64,000 bases of DNA. Source: JAAYJT01 sp037446395 (lineage in GTDB: Bacteria; Bacteroidota; Bacteroidia; Bacteroidales; JAAYJT01). The stretch spans positions 62,001-126,000 of the forward strand of contig JBBIIP010000003.1 of assembly GCA_037446395.1 (NCBI GenBank). Direction: 5' to 3'. Position numbers and translations under genes: made by a program. The number at the start of each line of letters is the position of its first letter. Position 1 is the stretch's first letter. Positions 34,891-44,643 of this stretch are shown here, in pieces. The notes beneath the pieces are model-generated. The model was not told where the DNA came from. It ran no database searches and was given only the letters and a program-made list of their open reading frames with translations.

Positions 34891-35655
34891 TTATTCTGGT
34901 CTCCTGAATATTTGTGTAGTGGATGCCTGGGCGGTAGGCATTACAATTATATCGTTAATGTTCACATTTGGCGGGCGGGTTGCCACAAAAAAGATTACTT
35001 CAGCAATATCTTCTGCTTTCAACGGATCAAATCCTTTATAAACTCCTTCGGCGCGCTGAAGATCGCCATGAAAACGCACAGCAGAAAATTCGGTTTTCAC
35101 GGCTCCGGGGGCAACCTGTGTGACTTTTATTCCGTGCTCGAGCAAATCTTTCCGCATGGCTTGGGTTAACGCCTCAACAGCAAATTTCGTAGCACAATAA
35201 ACATTGCCATTGGGATAAACCTCTTTTCCGGCTATTGATCCGATGTTGATGATGTGTCCACTCCCACGGGCCACCATGATTGGTGCGATTTTCCGTGTCA
35301 CATACAAAAGGCCTTTCATATTGGTATCAATCATTCTCTCCCAGTCTTCGATGTCGCAAGTGTGAATCGGCTCAAGGCCTTGCGAAAGGCCGGCATTGTT
35401 CAACAAAATATTTATTTGTTTCCAATCCGGGGATATAGAATCTATCGAGGCATCTACAGCTTGTCGGTTGCATACATCGAAACAAAGCGGAAGTACTTCC
35501 GAATTATATTCTTTGGTCAGAAGCCTGGCCAAGGCTTTTAGGCGGTCGTTGCGACGACCGGCAATGATGACCCTGTAACCTTGAGATGAAAAAAGCTTCG
35601 CAGACGCTTCGCCTATGCCACTGGTAGCCCCTGTGATCAGAATGGTGTTGTTCAT
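34891..35655 (-). CDS. SDR-family NAD(P)-dependent oxidoreductase (YdfG-like)
   Basis: A 254-residue classical SDR. The cofactor motif TGATSGIGEAS is at residue 7-17, NNAGLSQG follows, and the catalytic set is Ser (GSIAG), YCATKFA (Tyr-Lys). The pattern most resembles YdfG-type serine/3-hydroxy acid dehydrogenases. An acidic or basic residue after the second strand (AGRRNDRL) suggests NADP(H). Its operon with two acyl-CoA ligases hints at a lipid-related substrate, but none can be named. Confidence 0.88.
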   Translation of the reverse strand: MNNTILITGATSGIGEASAKLFSSQGYRVIIAGRRNDRLKALARLLTKEYNSEVLPLCFDVCNRQAVDASIDSISPDWKQINILLNNAGLSQGLEPIHTCDIEDWERMIDTNMKGLLYVTRKIAPIMVARGSGHIINIGSIAGKEVYPNGNVYCATKFAVEALTQAMRKDLLEHGIKVTQVAPGAVKTEFSAVRFHGDLQRAEGVYKGFDPLKAEDIAEVIFFVATRPPNVNINDIIVMPTAQASTTQIFRRPE

Positions 35656-35750
35656 TGTTCTCCTACAATAATTTTCAGATCAAAAAAATCGAAGATTCTT
35701 ATTGGGTGGGGTGAAAAAGAATCGCAACCCGTTGATCTAAATAAAATTAC

Positions 35751-35783
35751 GGTCTTATATTAATTAACTTCAATATAAAGACC
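35751..35783. promoter_or_regulatory. Inverted repeat at the predicted start of the SDR-fadD-fadD transcript
   Basis: GGTCTTATATT and AATATAAAGACC are inverted copies (one extra base) separated by 10 bp. They start just downstream of the minus-strand -7 box, so they would cover the transcription start. It could be a repressor operator (for example of a TetR-type fatty-acid regulator) or a 5' leader hairpin. Confidence 0.5.
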
Positions 35784-35785
35784 AG

Positions 35786-35815
35786 CAAATATAAAAAAGA
35801 AATCATTCAGCCAAA
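35786..35815 (-). promoter_or_regulatory. Putative promoter TTTG-N18-TATATTTG for SDR-fadD-fadD
   Basis: On the minus strand TATATTTG (35793-35786) is preceded after 18 bp by TTTG (35815-35812), close to the Bacteroidota -33/-7 arrangement. A second TATATTTG overlaps the -33 element. The leader to the SDR start would be about 125 nt. The rest of the spacer up to the esterase shows nothing else. Confidence 0.55.
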
Positions 35816-35874
35816 TATATTGTTAATAATTCGTCTCAGAAACCAGTACCGTATTCTAGTCAACAAAAAGCAGA

Positions 35875-36669
35875 TTAACGGTGATTCGAAAACAGCCAGT
35901 GCAATAATTGGGGCTCTTGAAAAACAGCATCCCAGACATTGTGCCCAACATCAGGATAGACCGTGAGTTTAACTTCAAAATCAGCATTTTTAAATGCCTC
36001 AACCATCCGCAGGGAATAATCTGGAACAACCACCTGATCTTCTTCTCCGTGAAACACCCACATTTTAACTCTTTTTGCTTTTTTATTAATCACGGTGGGA
36101 TTGCACCCTCCACATATGATCAAGGCAGCAGCAAAAACCTTTGGTTTGCGGTAGATAAGTTCAAAAGTACCCATGCCTCCCATTGATAGCCCTCCAATGT
36201 AAACCCGGTCTTGATCCACCCATTTTGATTTCAAGAGATATTCAAGCAAAATGATGGTTAACTGCATGGGTTTTGTTGGCCTGGCCGAAGGTTGAAAGTT
36301 AAAGTGACGATTTCCCTCAGCGCTGGTTGTTATTATAACATTCGCCCAATAAGAGTGTGGAGCGCACTGGGGAAAAACTACGATGGCAGGGAAGTTTTTG
36401 CGATTTTCGGGCGAGGAAAAAAACGAAGCGCCATGGGTGAGTTGTTTCTGGTTATCATTTCCTCGTTCCCCGGCACCATGCAAAAACAGAATCAATGGAT
36501 ACTTCTTTGACGGATCAAAGTTTTCAGGATACATGATGCGATAATTCAATGTGTCTTTTTTTATTATCAGCGTTTGGCTTTGATAAAGCATTGGGTACTG
36601 GGCAGGTAGTTTATAAACGGTGGCAGCCAGAAATATTAATCCCACCCCGCAAATTAAAACCCGGATCAT
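35875..36669 (-). CDS. Secreted alpha/beta-hydrolase (esterase, PHB-depolymerase/prolyl-oligopeptidase-like)
   Basis: A 264-residue hydrolase with an N-terminal signal or anchor (VLICGVGLIFLAATVYKL). LILFLHGAGERGND is the oxyanion-hole motif, GLSMGGMGTFEL provides the nucleophile Ser, GEEDQVVV the Asp, and DVGHNVWD the His. This is the order of feruloyl-esterase or PHB-depolymerase-like hydrolases with polysaccharide-ester substrates. It begins 35 bp after the symporter stop, so it is probably co-transcribed with it, and a shared carbohydrate substrate is possible. Confidence 0.85.
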   Translation of the reverse strand: MIRVLICGVGLIFLAATVYKLPAQYPMLYQSQTLIIKKDTLNYRIMYPENFDPSKKYPLILFLHGAGERGNDNQKQLTHGASFFSSPENRKNFPAIVVFPQCAPHSYWANVIITTSAEGNRHFNFQPSARPTKPMQLTIILLEYLLKSKWVDQDRVYIGGLSMGGMGTFELIYRKPKVFAAALIICGGCNPTVINKKAKRVKMWVFHGEEDQVVVPDYSLRMVEAFKNADFEVKLTVYPDVGHNVWDAVFQEPQLLHWLFSNHR

Positions 36670-36704
36670 GTTGAAGATTTTATTACGGTTATTTCCTTAC
36701 AGCT

Positions 36705-38303
36705 CTACCACCAGGTTGCATAAAGTACAATAAGAATTATAACTACACCGATTGAAGCAACCCAGAATATCCAATCGGCCTGGAACAGGTTTTTATGCAA
36801 ACTAATTGCTTTTGCCTGGGTTTTATTGCCCTGAAGCAACGAAAACGCCACAATCAGCGCCACACAAAGAAGGAATACGATCCCCATGCGATCCATGAAA
36901 GGCAGCGAAGGAAGCAGGATTTTAAACAGCAGTGAAAACACAAATGTTCCAATGGCGGCTGCTAATGCTCCATTTGAAGTGGCCTTTTTGTAGAAGAAAC
37001 CCGCCATGAAGATGGCAAGCGCGCCCGGGCTCACAAAGCCAGTGAATTCCTGGATATATTGAAACGCCTGATCGAGATTTGAAAGCATGGGCGCAATAAA
37101 AACCGCTATCAGAAGGGCTATTGTGCTGACAATTCTTCCTGTTCGTACCAAGCTGCCTTCAGACGCATTTTTATTTACATATTCTCTATAGATATCCATT
37201 GTGAAGATGGTTGAGATGCTGTTCATCATCGAAGCCAGCGAACTCACAATTGCAGCAACCAATGCAGCAAATGCGAGACCTTTTACACCGGTCGGAACAA
37301 AATTATGAAGCAGCCAGGGATAGGCCTCATCAGATTTGGCAATATCTGCACTTAAAGCAAATGCCACGATGCCGGGAATTACAACAATAAGTGGAAGCAA
37401 GAGTTTAAGATAGGCAGCAAAAGCCAGGCCGTGTTGCGCATGCCGGATACTCTTGGCAGCAAGGGCACGCTGAATGATATATTGGTTGCATCCCCAGTAA
37501 TAAAGATTTGCGACCCACATCCCTCCTATCAAAACACTAATTCCGGGTAAGTCAATGTAAGCATCTTTGGTGCCTCCTTTTCCGTCAGGAACAAGAAGTG
37601 TTCCTTTTTCGAGAATCATGTCAAATTTTTGAGGTACATCTTTGAGCAATTTTGAAAATCCTGCCACAAAACCTTCTCCTCCACTCAGGTAATCAAGTGC
37701 AAAATAAGTGGTTACTAGTCCTCCGCCTACAAGAAAAACAACCTGAATTACATCTGTCCATGCTACGGCTTTTAATCCCCCATAAATAGAATATAATGCG
37801 GCAAAAAAGGCCAATCCGATAATTCCATAGATCATATCTACCCCCATGATGCGTTCGATGGCAAGGGCTCCGAGGTAAATTATTGAGGTCAGGTTCACAA
37901 AAACAAAAACTACCAGCCAGAAACCTGCCATTACGGTTTTTACCCTTTTATCGAATCTTATTTCGAGAAACTGGGGCATTGTATAAATTTTCTTTTCTAG
38001 AAAAATCGGCAGGAAGAAGTATGCAACGATCAACAAGGTGAGGGCTGCCATCCATTCATACGATGCAATTCCAAGTCCAATTGCAAATCCTGATCCGGAC
38101 ATACCGATAAATTGTTCGGCGGAAATATTGGAAGCAATCAGCGAAGCGCCGATAGCCCACCAGGGCAAGGCCCTGCCTGCCAGGAAATAATCGCTTGAAT
38201 TGGTATCAATTCCTTTCTTGCGGGTTGAAACCCAAAGGCCAAGTCCAATAATAAGCAAACAGTAAGCAAAAAATACAATGTAGTCGATGGCAACAAATTG
38301 CAT
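36705..38303 (-). CDS. SGLT-type sodium/solute symporter
   Basis: A 532-residue SSS-family transporter. ASLIASNISAEQFIGMSG is the conserved helix-1 Na+-site motif; IYGGLKAVAWTDVIQV follows helix 5; NQYIIQRALAAK matches sugar-type members (SGLT/vSGLT). About 14 membrane helices are present. It probably imports a sugar with Na+. It is unlike the partial symporter at the left edge in its N-terminal region and length. Its neighbour downstream is the secreted esterase. Confidence 0.92.
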   Translation of the reverse strand: MQFVAIDYIVFFAYCLLIIGLGLWVSTRKKGIDTNSSDYFLAGRALPWWAIGASLIASNISAEQFIGMSGSGFAIGLGIASYEWMAALTLLIVAYFFLPIFLEKKIYTMPQFLEIRFDKRVKTVMAGFWLVVFVFVNLTSIIYLGALAIERIMGVDMIYGIIGLAFFAALYSIYGGLKAVAWTDVIQVVFLVGGGLVTTYFALDYLSGGEGFVAGFSKLLKDVPQKFDMILEKGTLLVPDGKGGTKDAYIDLPGISVLIGGMWVANLYYWGCNQYIIQRALAAKSIRHAQHGLAFAAYLKLLLPLIVVIPGIVAFALSADIAKSDEAYPWLLHNFVPTGVKGLAFAALVAAIVSSLASMMNSISTIFTMDIYREYVNKNASEGSLVRTGRIVSTIALLIAVFIAPMLSNLDQAFQYIQEFTGFVSPGALAIFMAGFFYKKATSNGALAAAIGTFVFSLLFKILLPSLPFMDRMGIVFLLCVALIVAFSLLQGNKTQAKAISLHKNLFQADWIFWVASIGVVIILIVLYATWW

Positions 38304-38589
38304 AATAAGAAATTTTAAGGGTGATTACCGGTTGAGCAAAAAATTATCCAACAAATATGCTGATTTTTTTGATTATTGTGGCTGCATGGTCTTAAAGGCT
38401 AATTCATTTTTTCGAGTGCTCTTAGAAATATTTGCAAAGTGGTACATGATAGATTGCATAACATCTTTGACACTTTTTCTCTGTTGACATGTTCTTAAGA
38501 AATTCAAATCCTATTGAATCATTAAAAAATTTCATTGTTCCCTTACATCATCTAACCTGGGCACTTGAGTATTTTCCATCAAGGCAGTT

Positions 38590-39291
38590 TCACGCCAATT
38601 CAAGTGCAATTTTTACCATATCTGTGAACGATTGCTGGCGTTCGGTCGCTGAAAGCTCTTCTCCGGTCAGAAGATGGTTGCTTACAGTCAGTATTGCCAA
38701 GGCTTTGCGTCGAAAGCGGGCGGCGATTGTATAGAGTGCGGCTGCCTCCATTTCAACCGCTGGCACTCCATAGGTTTGCCAAAGTTGGTAAGGGTTTGAA
38801 ATATCATCATTATAGAAAGTGTCTGATGTCAGGACGTTGCGTACCTGTATCCTTATTCCTTTCTGTTTTGCAAAATCATGGGCGTTGCGTAGCAGTTCAA
38901 AATCAGCCAGGGGTGCGAAGTCCATCCCGTTGAATTTTAGTTTGTTGAAAGACGAGTCGGTGCAGGCGCCCTGGGCAAGTAGCACATCTCTTACAAGTAA
39001 ATCCTCAACCAATGACCCGCAGGTTCCAATTCTCACAAGTGTTTGCACATCATAGTCGCAGATCAGTTCGTGCACATAAATGCTAATGGAAGGAATGCCC
39101 ATGCCTGTCCCCTGCACCGAAACCGGTTTGCCTTTGTAGGTTCCACTATAGCCCAGCATGCCCCGAATGTGGTTATGGCATACAGGATTTTCGAAAAAAT
39201 TTTCAGCGATGAATTTGGCCCTCAATGGGTCGCCGGGCAGTAAAACGAAAGGTGCAATTTGTCCCGGTTCTGCCTCAATGTGGATGCTCAT
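38590..39291 (-). CDS. deoD: DeoD-type purine nucleoside phosphorylase
   Basis: A 233-residue hexameric-type PNP. FVLLPGDPLRAKFIAE is the phosphate-binding start; GTGMGIPSISIYVHELI, RIGTCGSL and the substrate segment AVEMEAAALY (Glu-Met-Glu) follow; LTVSNHLLTGE holds the position of the catalytic Asp (Asn in this motif, as in some members). It splits purine nucleosides with phosphate for salvage. The preceding 286-bp spacer toward the symporter shows only a short ATTCAA/TTGAAT repeat. Confidence 0.93.
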   Translation of the reverse strand: MSIHIEAEPGQIAPFVLLPGDPLRAKFIAENFFENPVCHNHIRGMLGYSGTYKGKPVSVQGTGMGIPSISIYVHELICDYDVQTLVRIGTCGSLVEDLLVRDVLLAQGACTDSSFNKLKFNGMDFAPLADFELLRNAHDFAKQKGIRIQVRNVLTSDTFYNDDISNPYQLWQTYGVPAVEMEAAALYTIAARFRRKALAILTVSNHLLTGEELSATERQQSFTDMVKIALELA

Positions 39292-39440
39292 TTTTAAGTT
39301 AAAGTTTGGTTGTTGATTATGATTATTTAAAGGGTAAAGTCTTTTTTTTAATACGTGACTATATTTTTTGAATTTACGTATTTCTCATATCGAATGATCA
39401 ATTTTTCTAACGTACTATGTTCAAACCGTCAAAATAATTC

Positions 39441-42400
39441 TTAACCTGTCCTTTGTACTCTATCAGTATTTTTGATTTCAGTCATCCTTTCAACCCATTT
39501 CCTTGCATTCACGAATGCCTCAATCCATGGGCTCACATTATTTGTTTTTCTGTTTTCGCGAGGGTACCACGCCCATTGCCATGTCAACACTGATCGTTCG
39601 AGATGAGGCATGATGGCCAGATGTCGTCCATCGACAGAACAAATGGCTGCAACGTCATAATCCGAACCATTTGGATTTCCGGGATATTCGTGATAAGAGT
39701 ACTTGGCTGCTATGTGATAATTACTTTCATCGTAAGGTAGTTTAAATCGTCCTTCACCATGTGCAACCCAGATTCCTAGTCGACAGCCAGCCAGGGTGCG
39801 CAGCATCACCGATGGGTTTTCGGCAATATCAATTGTAAGAAAAGCCGATTCAAATTTTCCTGAGGCGTTATGCAACATGGTGGGTTGCTCCTTGTGCTCC
39901 GGACAAATCAGCCCCAGGTGAATCATCAATTGGCATCCGTTGCACACTCCAAGGCTTAGAGTATCTGGGCGGGAATAAAAATTTTCGAGCGTTTTTTTTG
40001 CCTTTTCATTAAAAAGAAATGCTCCAGCCCACCCTTTTGCCGAGCCAAGCACATCGGAGTTTGAGAACCCCCCCACAAATGCGATCATGTTGATTTCATC
40101 AAGGGTTTCTCGGCCACTGACCAGATCGGTCATGTGAACATCCTTGACATTGAACCCTGCTAAAAATAGCGACCAAGCCATTTCGCGATCGCCATTGACG
40201 CCTTTTTCGCGGATGATGGCAGCTTTTGGTCTCGAATATCTGCTAATATCGGTTTTTAGATTGTACGTTCCTGAATAATTCGCCGGAAATATAAAACGCA
40301 ATTCCTGTTTTTGGTAGTTCACAGATCGGTCCAAAGCATGTTCTGCTCCGCTTTGCTCTCGGTCGAAAAGGCTTGATTTATAGTACCATTGCTTTCGGAG
40401 GACATTAACATCAAAATCAAAGGTAAATTCCGGGTGAGTCAAATTGAATTTAGGCTCCGGTATGATCGTTCCGATTCTTTCAAAATCCACCCCTGCATCG
40501 TGAAGCAAAACAGCAACATAATCATAGTCATCCACTTGGATTACGATTCCTGGGTTTTCCGAAAAAAGTAATTTCACAAGATCTTTTTCCTTAAAAAAGG
40601 AGAAGTCGGCATTCATTCCACAGTTGTTTTGCGAAAACAACATCTCGAGCAATGTAGTAATTAATCCACCTGAGGAAATGTCGTGTCCTGCAAGTATCTT
40701 TTCTTGTTTGACAAGGGTTTGGATGACACCGAAGACCCGGGCAAAATATTCTGCATCTGCAACGTCTGGTGCAGCTTCCCCTAATTTGTTCAAGGACTGG
40801 GCAAAAGCGGTGCCGCCAAGTTGAGGTTCTGAACAAGAAAAGTCAATATATATGAGGGTAGTGAGTGTATTGGGCTCCACTACCGGATTGATGGTTATAC
40901 GTATATCAGTAACCTCGCCAACGGCTGAAATGATGACAGTTCCAGGTGCATATACTTCACTTCCATCAGGATATTTCTGCGTCATTGAAAGTGAGTCTTT
41001 TCCTGTAGGGATATTGATTCCCAAAGCAATGGCAAAATCGCTGGCAGCCTTCACGGCTCTGTAAAGTCTTGCATCTTCTCCTTTGTTTCTTGCAGGCCAC
41101 ATCCAATTGGCGCTCAGCGAAACGCCCTTCAACCCACTTTCGATCGGTGCCCAGATAATATTAGTAAGTGCTTTTGCGATAGCCATCCGGGAGCCTGCAG
41201 CAGAGTCAATCAATGCCATAGCGGGAGCAGAGCCTAATGCAGTGGCAACTCCCTTAATTCCCTCATAATCAATAGCCATCACACCAAGATTATTTAAGGG
41301 TAACTGCAGGGGGCCTGTGCATTGCTGCAAGGCTACCTTTCCGGATACAGAACGATCAACTTTGTTGGTGAGCCAATCCTTGCATGCTACCGATTCGAGT
41401 TGTAGCACAGCTTCGATATATTTTGGCAGAGAAGTCGCACTATAATCAAAGCCGGCATATCTTTCGTTAAGTACCGTATCTTTGATTATTGTTTTTGGAG
41501 TACTCCCGAATAGATCATCAACGGATAGGTCGATTGGTTTCCTCCCTGCGGCGGGATCAGCAAATATAATCTGCTTATTACCGGTAACTTCCCCCACTTC
41601 ATACATAGGAGCTCTTTCGCGAAGGGCAAGTTCGTGGAGCATCTGAAGGTCCTGCTGTCGCATGATTATACCCATACGTTCCTGCGATTCGTTACCGGCG
41701 AGTTCCTTAGGTGAAAGTGTTGGGTCACCTATGGGCAGTTTGTTCATATTTATCATACCGCCTGTGTGCTCTACCAATTCTGATAGTGAGTTCAAGTGTC
41801 CGCCAGCCCCATGGTCGTGAATGGAAACTATAGGGTTTTTGGAAGCCTCTACAAAAGCCCGAATCACATTGAACACCCTCTTTTGCATTTCAGGATTTGA
41901 GCGTTGAACGGCATTGAGTTCTATCCGGTTATGAAACTCTCCGGTAGCTACAGACGAAACGGCACCTCCACCCATACCAATGCGGTAATTGTCACCCCCC
42001 ATCACAATAATCGTGTCGCCTGCCGAAGGGGTTTCTTTTAGTGCATCATCTTTACGAGCAAAACCAATGCCACCTGCAAGCATCACTACTTTATCATAGC
42101 CATAAGTTTTATTGTTTTCTTTGTGTTCAAAAGTAAACAGGCTTCCACAAATAAGGGGCTGGCCAAATTTGTTTCCAAAATCGCTCGCTCCGTCAGAGGC
42201 ACGGATTAATATATTTAAAGGAGTGTGGTAGAGCCACTTGCGACTGGTTGTTCCGGTTTCCCTTGGTTCGCCTTCAAATCTTGGGTAGGAAGTCATGTAA
42301 ACTGCTGTACCGGCAAGAGGCAGGCTACCTTTACCCCCAGCCATACGATCGCGTATTTCTCCTCCAGAACCGGTTGCAGCCCCATTAAACGGTTCCACGG

Positions 42401-43160
42401 TGGTGGGGAAATTATGTGTTTCTGCTTTAAGTGAGATTACAGTTTCTATCTTGCGAACCCTAAAGAAACTGGGTATGTGCTGCCTTTCAGGGGCAAATTG
42501 TATGGCAGCAGGGCCTTGAACGAAGGCTACATTATCGTTATAGGCTGAAACGAGGCGGTTGAGATTGCGCTTTGAGGTTTTTTTAATCATCGCAAACAAT
42601 GATTCTTCTTGCTCAACTCCATCAAGGATAAACGTTCCGTTAAATATTTTATGCCTGCAATGCTCAGAATTTACCTGAGAAAAACCAAAAACTTCACAAT
42701 CTGTCAGGGGGCGGCGAAGCCTACCACTTAGCGTTTCAAGATATAATATTTCTTCCTCGCTCAAAGCCAGTCCATGTTCCTGGTTATAGGCACCAATATC
42801 TCTCACTGGAATAAGTTTCTCAGAATCACGGCTGATTGCAAAAAGACTCTGATCCAAGCCACGATAGAGTGCCTGCAACATCGAGTCGAAGGCAGGGTTT
42901 TTCCGGGTATGTTTTACGAACTCCTCAATACGGCTGATACCACTCATCCCCATGTTCTGAGTGATTTCTACAGCATTGGTGCTCCACGGCGTAATCATTT
43001 CACGGCGGGGTCCGGTAAAGACTCCCTTCACCTGCGATGATTCAATTAATTTTGCTTTGCTGAAAAGCCAGCACAATTTTTTTATCTCTTCATCATCGGG
43101 ATAATGATCGACAGACACAGCGTAAACTGCAGGAGGGGCTCCTTTAAAAAAGAGAATCAT
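39441..43160 (-). CDS. purL: Phosphoribosylformylglycinamidine synthase (single-chain)
   Basis: The frame extends to 43235, but the ATG at 43160 (MILFFKGAPP) follows a -7 box and leads directly into the PurS-like domain; this yields 1239 residues, the usual size of the long form. The linker (SEEEILYLETL), the synthetase core (SVNSEHCRHKIF, ETHNFPTTVEPF, GGEIRDR) and the C-terminal glutaminase with GVCNGCQLM and GEGRF motifs are in order. It converts FGAR to FGAM with glutamine in de novo purine synthesis. Confidence 0.96.
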   Translation of the reverse strand: MILFFKGAPPAVYAVSVDHYPDDEEIKKLCWLFSKAKLIESSQVKGVFTGPRREMITPWSTNAVEITQNMGMSGISRIEEFVKHTRKNPAFDSMLQALYRGLDQSLFAISRDSEKLIPVRDIGAYNQEHGLALSEEEILYLETLSGRLRRPLTDCEVFGFSQVNSEHCRHKIFNGTFILDGVEQEESLFAMIKKTSKRNLNRLVSAYNDNVAFVQGPAAIQFAPERQHIPSFFRVRKIETVISLKAETHNFPTTVEPFNGAATGSGGEIRDRMAGGKGSLPLAGTAVYMTSYPRFEGEPRETGTTSRKWLYHTPLNILIRASDGASDFGNKFGQPLICGSLFTFEHKENNKTYGYDKVVMLAGGIGFARKDDALKETPSAGDTIIVMGGDNYRIGMGGGAVSSVATGEFHNRIELNAVQRSNPEMQKRVFNVIRAFVEASKNPIVSIHDHGAGGHLNSLSELVEHTGGMINMNKLPIGDPTLSPKELAGNESQERMGIIMRQQDLQMLHELALRERAPMYEVGEVTGNKQIIFADPAAGRKPIDLSVDDLFGSTPKTIIKDTVLNERYAGFDYSATSLPKYIEAVLQLESVACKDWLTNKVDRSVSGKVALQQCTGPLQLPLNNLGVMAIDYEGIKGVATALGSAPAMALIDSAAGSRMAIAKALTNIIWAPIESGLKGVSLSANWMWPARNKGEDARLYRAVKAASDFAIALGINIPTGKDSLSMTQKYPDGSEVYAPGTVIISAVGEVTDIRITINPVVEPNTLTTLIYIDFSCSEPQLGGTAFAQSLNKLGEAAPDVADAEYFARVFGVIQTLVKQEKILAGHDISSGGLITTLLEMLFSQNNCGMNADFSFFKEKDLVKLLFSENPGIVIQVDDYDYVAVLLHDAGVDFERIGTIIPEPKFNLTHPEFTFDFDVNVLRKQWYYKSSLFDREQSGAEHALDRSVNYQKQELRFIFPANYSGTYNLKTDISRYSRPKAAIIREKGVNGDREMAWSLFLAGFNVKDVHMTDLVSGRETLDEINMIAFVGGFSNSDVLGSAKGWAGAFLFNEKAKKTLENFYSRPDTLSLGVCNGCQLMIHLGLICPEHKEQPTMLHNASGKFESAFLTIDIAENPSVMLRTLAGCRLGIWVAHGEGRFKLPYDESNYHIAAKYSYHEYPGNPNGSDYDVAAICSVDGRHLAIMPHLERSVLTWQWAWYPRENRKTNNVSPWIEAFVNARKWVERMTEIKNTDRVQRTG

Positions 43161-43178
43161 TTTTGATGTTTTGCTAGG

Positions 43179-43186
43179 CAAAAATA
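43179..43186 (-). promoter_or_regulatory. Putative -7 box (TATTTTTG) for purL
   Basis: The minus strand carries TATTTTTG 18 bp before the chosen purL ATG; its position supports that start over the longer frame. Confidence 0.4.
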
Positions 43187-43269
43187 ACAATTCACTTCGC
43201 ACAGCACAGAAGTAAATAATCTTTTCAGTGTGCATCCCGAAAGCAAAGATTCCAAAATCGCTATTTTTA

Positions 43270-43277
43270 TATATTTG
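43270..43277 (+). promoter_or_regulatory. Putative -7 box (TATATTTG) for the YeiH-type gene
   Basis: An exact TAnnTTTG match 25 bp before the ATG at 43303, on the opposite strand from the purL box in the same short divergent spacer. Confidence 0.45.
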
Positions 43278-43302
43278 TCCAATTAATCAAAACCTCAATA
43301 TC

Positions 43303-44543
43303 ATGCGAGTAAATTATAAACTCAACGAAGACTGGGCAGCCGTTATCATTGGGCTATCGCTGATTTTACTGAATGCAGCTACAAATTTCTTCCCCGAAAT
43401 GCCGAAGTTCGGCCCAAAAGAAGGATGGAGCGGATGGACGGTGCTAAGCACAGAGGTATTTACAAGCGGAAACTCAGTAAGATTGTTACTAACTTTTCTG
43501 TATTTCTTGTTTTTTGCCAGTGTAGGAGCCTGGTTCATGGGGAAAAGTATAAAATCAATTTTGATTTCATTTCCGATCGTTTTTATTCTTTCGATGGGAG
43601 CACAGTTTATTGCATCGAGCGGCTCAATGAAGAATCTTGGACTGGAAACGGTTTTGTTTTCGTTGCTGATCGGGCTCTTTATCAGCAATGTGATTAAGAC
43701 GCCCATTTGGCTAAAAGAAGGCATACAAAGTGAGTTCTATATAAAAGTTGGATTGGTTATGCTGGGGGCAACAATTTTATTTTCCGAGATCATGAAAGCT
43801 GGCTTCTATGGCTTATTGCAAGCAGTTGTCGTTGTGATTGGAGTATGGTATTTTGCATTCTGGGTTTCCAGGAAACTCAAAGTGGATGAAGAAATGAGTG
43901 TGATGCTGGCCAGTGCAGTGAGCATTTGCGGTGTTTCGGCTGCTATTGCTACTGCCGGCGCCATCAAAGGCGATGGTAAAAAATTGAGCTACCTGATTTC
44001 CCTTGTGCTGATTGTTGCTATTCCGATGATGATCTTCATGCCACTTCTTGCTAAATGGATGAATCTTACTGCTGAGACCACCGGAGCATGGTTGGGAGGT
44101 TCGATTGACACCACCGGCGCCGTGGTTGCATCGGGCACGATTGCAGGCGATGTCGCACTCAAATTCAGTACCATCATAAAGTTTTCCCAAAATGTTTTGC
44201 TCGGGGTTGCTGCCTTCATTATATCAATTTATTGGGCATACAAACAATCAAATAAAAGCGTGAAATCCGAAAAACCCTCAGTGCGTGTCATATGGGATCG
44301 TTTTCCAAAGTTTGTATTGGGATTTATCTTAGCATCCATTGTGTTTTCATTTTTTCTCGCCCCTGAGTCAGCCGCCACATCTGGAAAAATAATTAAAAGT
44401 TACCAGTCTTTGTGGTTTAACCTGGCATTTGTCTGCATAGGCATGGAAACCAAATTCAGAGACATGGTGGCAATGGATAAAGGCAGGCCGCTATATGCAT
44501 TTTTAATCGCACAGGCCTTCAACATCGTCCTCACACTCATCAT
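43303..44543 (+). CDS. YeiH/UPF0324-type putative sulfate exporter, 3' end in gap
   Basis: The true start is the ATG at 43303 (MRVNYKLNEDW). 413 residues are visible: about ten membrane helices, the central ASAVSICGVSAAIATAGAIKG motif and GGSIDTTGAVVASG, both typical of UPF0324. The last visible helix (LIAQAFNIVLTLI) is normally near the C-terminus, so only about 15-25 residues should be missing in the N gap. The family is annotated as sulfate exporters on limited evidence. It is divergent from purL. Confidence 0.88.
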
Positions 44544-44643
44544 NNNNNNNNNNNNNNNNNNNNNNNNNNNNNNNNNNNNNNNNNNNNNNNNNNNNNNNNN
44601 NNNNNNNNNNNNNNNNNNNNNNNNNNNNNNNNNNNNNNNNNNN
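44544..44643. other. Assembly gap: 100 unknown bases
   Basis: Exactly 100 Ns, the conventional placeholder for a gap of unknown length. The sequence before it encodes a membrane transporter and the sequence after it an RNA helicase. By chance 100 plus flanks keep one frame open, so a naive translation fuses them. The missing parts (transporter end, intergenic DNA and about 35 helicase residues) probably exceed 100 bp. Confidence 0.98.

Noticed and set aside
38304..38589. ATTCAA...TTGAAT repeat and TTCTTAAGAA in the deoD-symporter spacer
   Set aside because: Short arms in AT-rich DNA are expected by chance, and they are not placed at a recognised promoter.
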